From assembly GCA_964603325.1 (NCBI GenBank), contig CAZRUH010000018.1:1-13152 (forward strand): DNA of 13,152 nucleotides, read 5' to 3'. The notes beneath the pieces were generated by a model that made no database searches, was not told the DNA's origin, and saw only the letters and a program-made list of their open reading frames with translations. This DNA comes from LSNR01 sp964603325 (GTDB lineage Bacteria > Patescibacteriota > Minisyncoccia > Moranbacterales > UBA9337). Position numbers and translations under genes: made by a program. Position 1 is the stretch's first letter; each line of letters opens with the position of its first letter. This document shows, piece by piece, positions 12,072 to 13,152 of this stretch.

Positions 12072-13152
12072 TTAGTTGTCAATAATAATTTTTTCCGTGT
12101 TCAAAATTTCTTTTTTTTGAGCATTATTCATTTTAGAACGACTAATCAAATCCTGTAAGAATTTTTGTTTTTGCTGTTTTGACATTAACTGTAGTTGCCC
12201 AGAGTTTTGCATATAAAGCGGAATTAAATTAAATTCAACTTTATCCTTACCCAGTAAAACACCCACGCCTAAAATTAATTTAACGTCTTCAGAAAAATAC
12301 TGATCAAAAACAAAATTGCCCAAAGAATAAAAAATGACTTTGTTTTTATAAATTTCTACTGGCTGAACTACATGGGGATGAGAGCCAATTATTAAATCTG
12401 CTCCAGTATCTATAAATTGATAAGCAATTTTTTCCTGCCTCTCATTTTCCGCTAATTCATATTCCCTTCCCCAGTGAGTATAAACAACCAAATAATCCAC
12501 TGTTGATTTTAATTTTTGAATAATACTTGTTATTTCATCAAACTTTGGATCAGCAAAACTATTGTAATTCACGAAAGCAATTTTCCGTCCATTGATATTT
12601 TCAATAACAAAAATCTTCTTTAAGTTTAAAGGATCTCCAAAATAATGAATGTCTCCCCGTTCCAAAAATTCCTTCGTTTGTTTTAAACCATCATTATGAA
12701 AATTTAAAATATGATTATTGCCAATGTTTACTAAATTTATTCTATTGGCTTGAAGAAAATTTATTGCTTGCTTATTATCAAAAGTAAAACGAAAATGATC
12801 TGGATCCTCAACGGGCTTACCAACTGAAACCGATTTTTCTTTAGTAATTGGACCTTCCAAATTAACCACATTCAAATCCTGCCCCCAAAACAACCGTTCA
12901 ACTTTCTCCGTAAAATAACCGACACCATACTCTTTCGCCAATATTCTATTATGCCGATCCAACATTAAATCTCCAAAAAACAGAATACTACTTAACCTAC
13001 TCTTATTAATATCATTGGTATTACTATCCATTTTTCTAGTAAAATATCCCGTAACATAACTAGTGTTTTTATTAATTAAATCCTCTTTATAAATAGCAGA
13101 AGAATTAGAATTATTAACCCAAACAAATTTTTTGTAATTTTGCAATTCAGAA
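12072..13152 (-). CDS. CapA/PgsA-type metallophosphatase, 5' end outside window
   Basis: The frame is open to the right edge, so the start is not seen; a TTG at 13145 is only a chance codon, and the first ATG inside is at residue 39 from it. The visible 357+ residues form a bacterial capsule-synthesis (PGA_cap) domain of the calcineurin-like superfamily. Numbering from the TTG, the motifs are FFGDLMLDR (56-64), VVNLEGPIT (93-101), NIGNNHILNF (140-149), YTHWGREYE (222-230), GSHPHVVQP (254-262) and YSLGNFVFDQ (273-282). These give the Asp, Asn and His residues that bind the metal pair. The polar stretch before the domain suggests a linker after an upstream membrane anchor or signal peptide. CapA/PgsA proteins take part in poly-gamma-glutamate export, but the family is wide and other surface-polymer roles are possible. 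The tail (about 320-357) is a Gln/Lys-rich helix. Confidence 0.88.
   Translation of the reverse strand, partial: SELQNYKKFVWVNNSNSSAIYKEDLINKNTSYVTGYFTRKMDSNTNDINKSRLSSILFFGDLMLDRHNRILAKEYGVGYFTEKVERLFWGQDLNVVNLEGPITKEKSVSVGKPVEDPDHFRFTFDNKQAINFLQANRINLVNIGNNHILNFHNDGLKQTKEFLERGDIHYFGDPLNLKKIFVIENINGRKIAFVNYNSFADPKFDEITSIIQKLKSTVDYLVVYTHWGREYELAENERQEKIAYQFIDTGADLIIGSHPHVVQPVEIYKNKVIFYSLGNFVFDQYFSEDVKLILGVGVLLGKDKVEFNLIPLYMQNSGQLQLMSKQQKQKFLQDLISRSKMNNAQKKEILNTEKIIIDN

Noticed and set aside
13143..13145. TTG as the true start of the CapA-like gene
   Set aside because: The frame stays open upstream to the window edge, there is no ribosome site, and the family normally has an anchor or signal peptide before the domain. 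It is treated as a partial gene.
1..13152. tRNA, rRNA, CRISPR array or insertion sequence
   Set aside because: No cloverleaf with a T-arm GTTCRA, no regularly spaced repeats and no transposase-like frame or terminal inverted repeats were found on reading both strands.

Overview
The window reads as an AT-rich bacterial scaffold, most likely from a Candidate Phyla Radiation (Patescibacteria, Parcubacteria-like) genome. The basis is family-level: a MurF that starts directly at its P-loop, an isoprenyl transferase with an IPDGNRRW motif, a coiled-coil lytic transglycosylase, a DUF192 protein and a CapA-like metallophosphatase, with very short intergenic gaps. TGA is used as a stop (for example at 5811-5813), so the Gracilibacteria/Absconditabacteria-type recoding of UGA does not apply. 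Every supported gene is on the minus strand, so the biological order runs right to left.

From the right: 12072-13152 is the 3' part of a CapA/PgsA-type gene, open at the window edge. Positions 11310-11836 hold two small, eroded-looking genes: a 51-codon ORF and a signal-peptide protein broken by a frameshift and a TAG. Positions 11210-11309 are exactly 100 N, a scaffold gap. To its left is the last bit of another reading frame, an intrinsic terminator, and a strong promoter with MraZ-type repeats. This promoter starts a compact division and cell-wall operon: mraZ, rsmH, an ftsL-like gene, ftsI, murF, a DUF192 gene and uppS. A second strong promoter lies after uppS and drives rpsL, rpsG and fusA, which end at a clear terminator. 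The left edge carries a secreted coiled-coil lytic transglycosylase and, 20 bases downstream, the start of a prepilin-like gene cut by the window.

Together the genes cover septal peptidoglycan synthesis (FtsI, FtsL, MurF, UppS for the lipid carrier), control of that operon (MraZ), ribosome methylation (RsmH), translation (S12, S7, EF-G), and cell-wall remodelling next to a pilin-type gene. The dcw cluster lacks murE, mraY, murD, ftsW and murG at this site.

I found no wholly new system. The best leads are: a UppS whose metal- and diphosphate-binding positions differ from the textbook enzyme; a MurF without its N-terminal domain; MraZ operator repeats over a dcw promoter; an A6T heptamer repeat whose loss by one unit would fuse rsmH to ftsL; near-absence of Shine-Dalgarno sites in the core genes, in contrast to a perfect AGGAGG beyond the gap; and the hidden prepilin start at the left edge. 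No tRNA, rRNA, CRISPR array or insertion sequence was seen.
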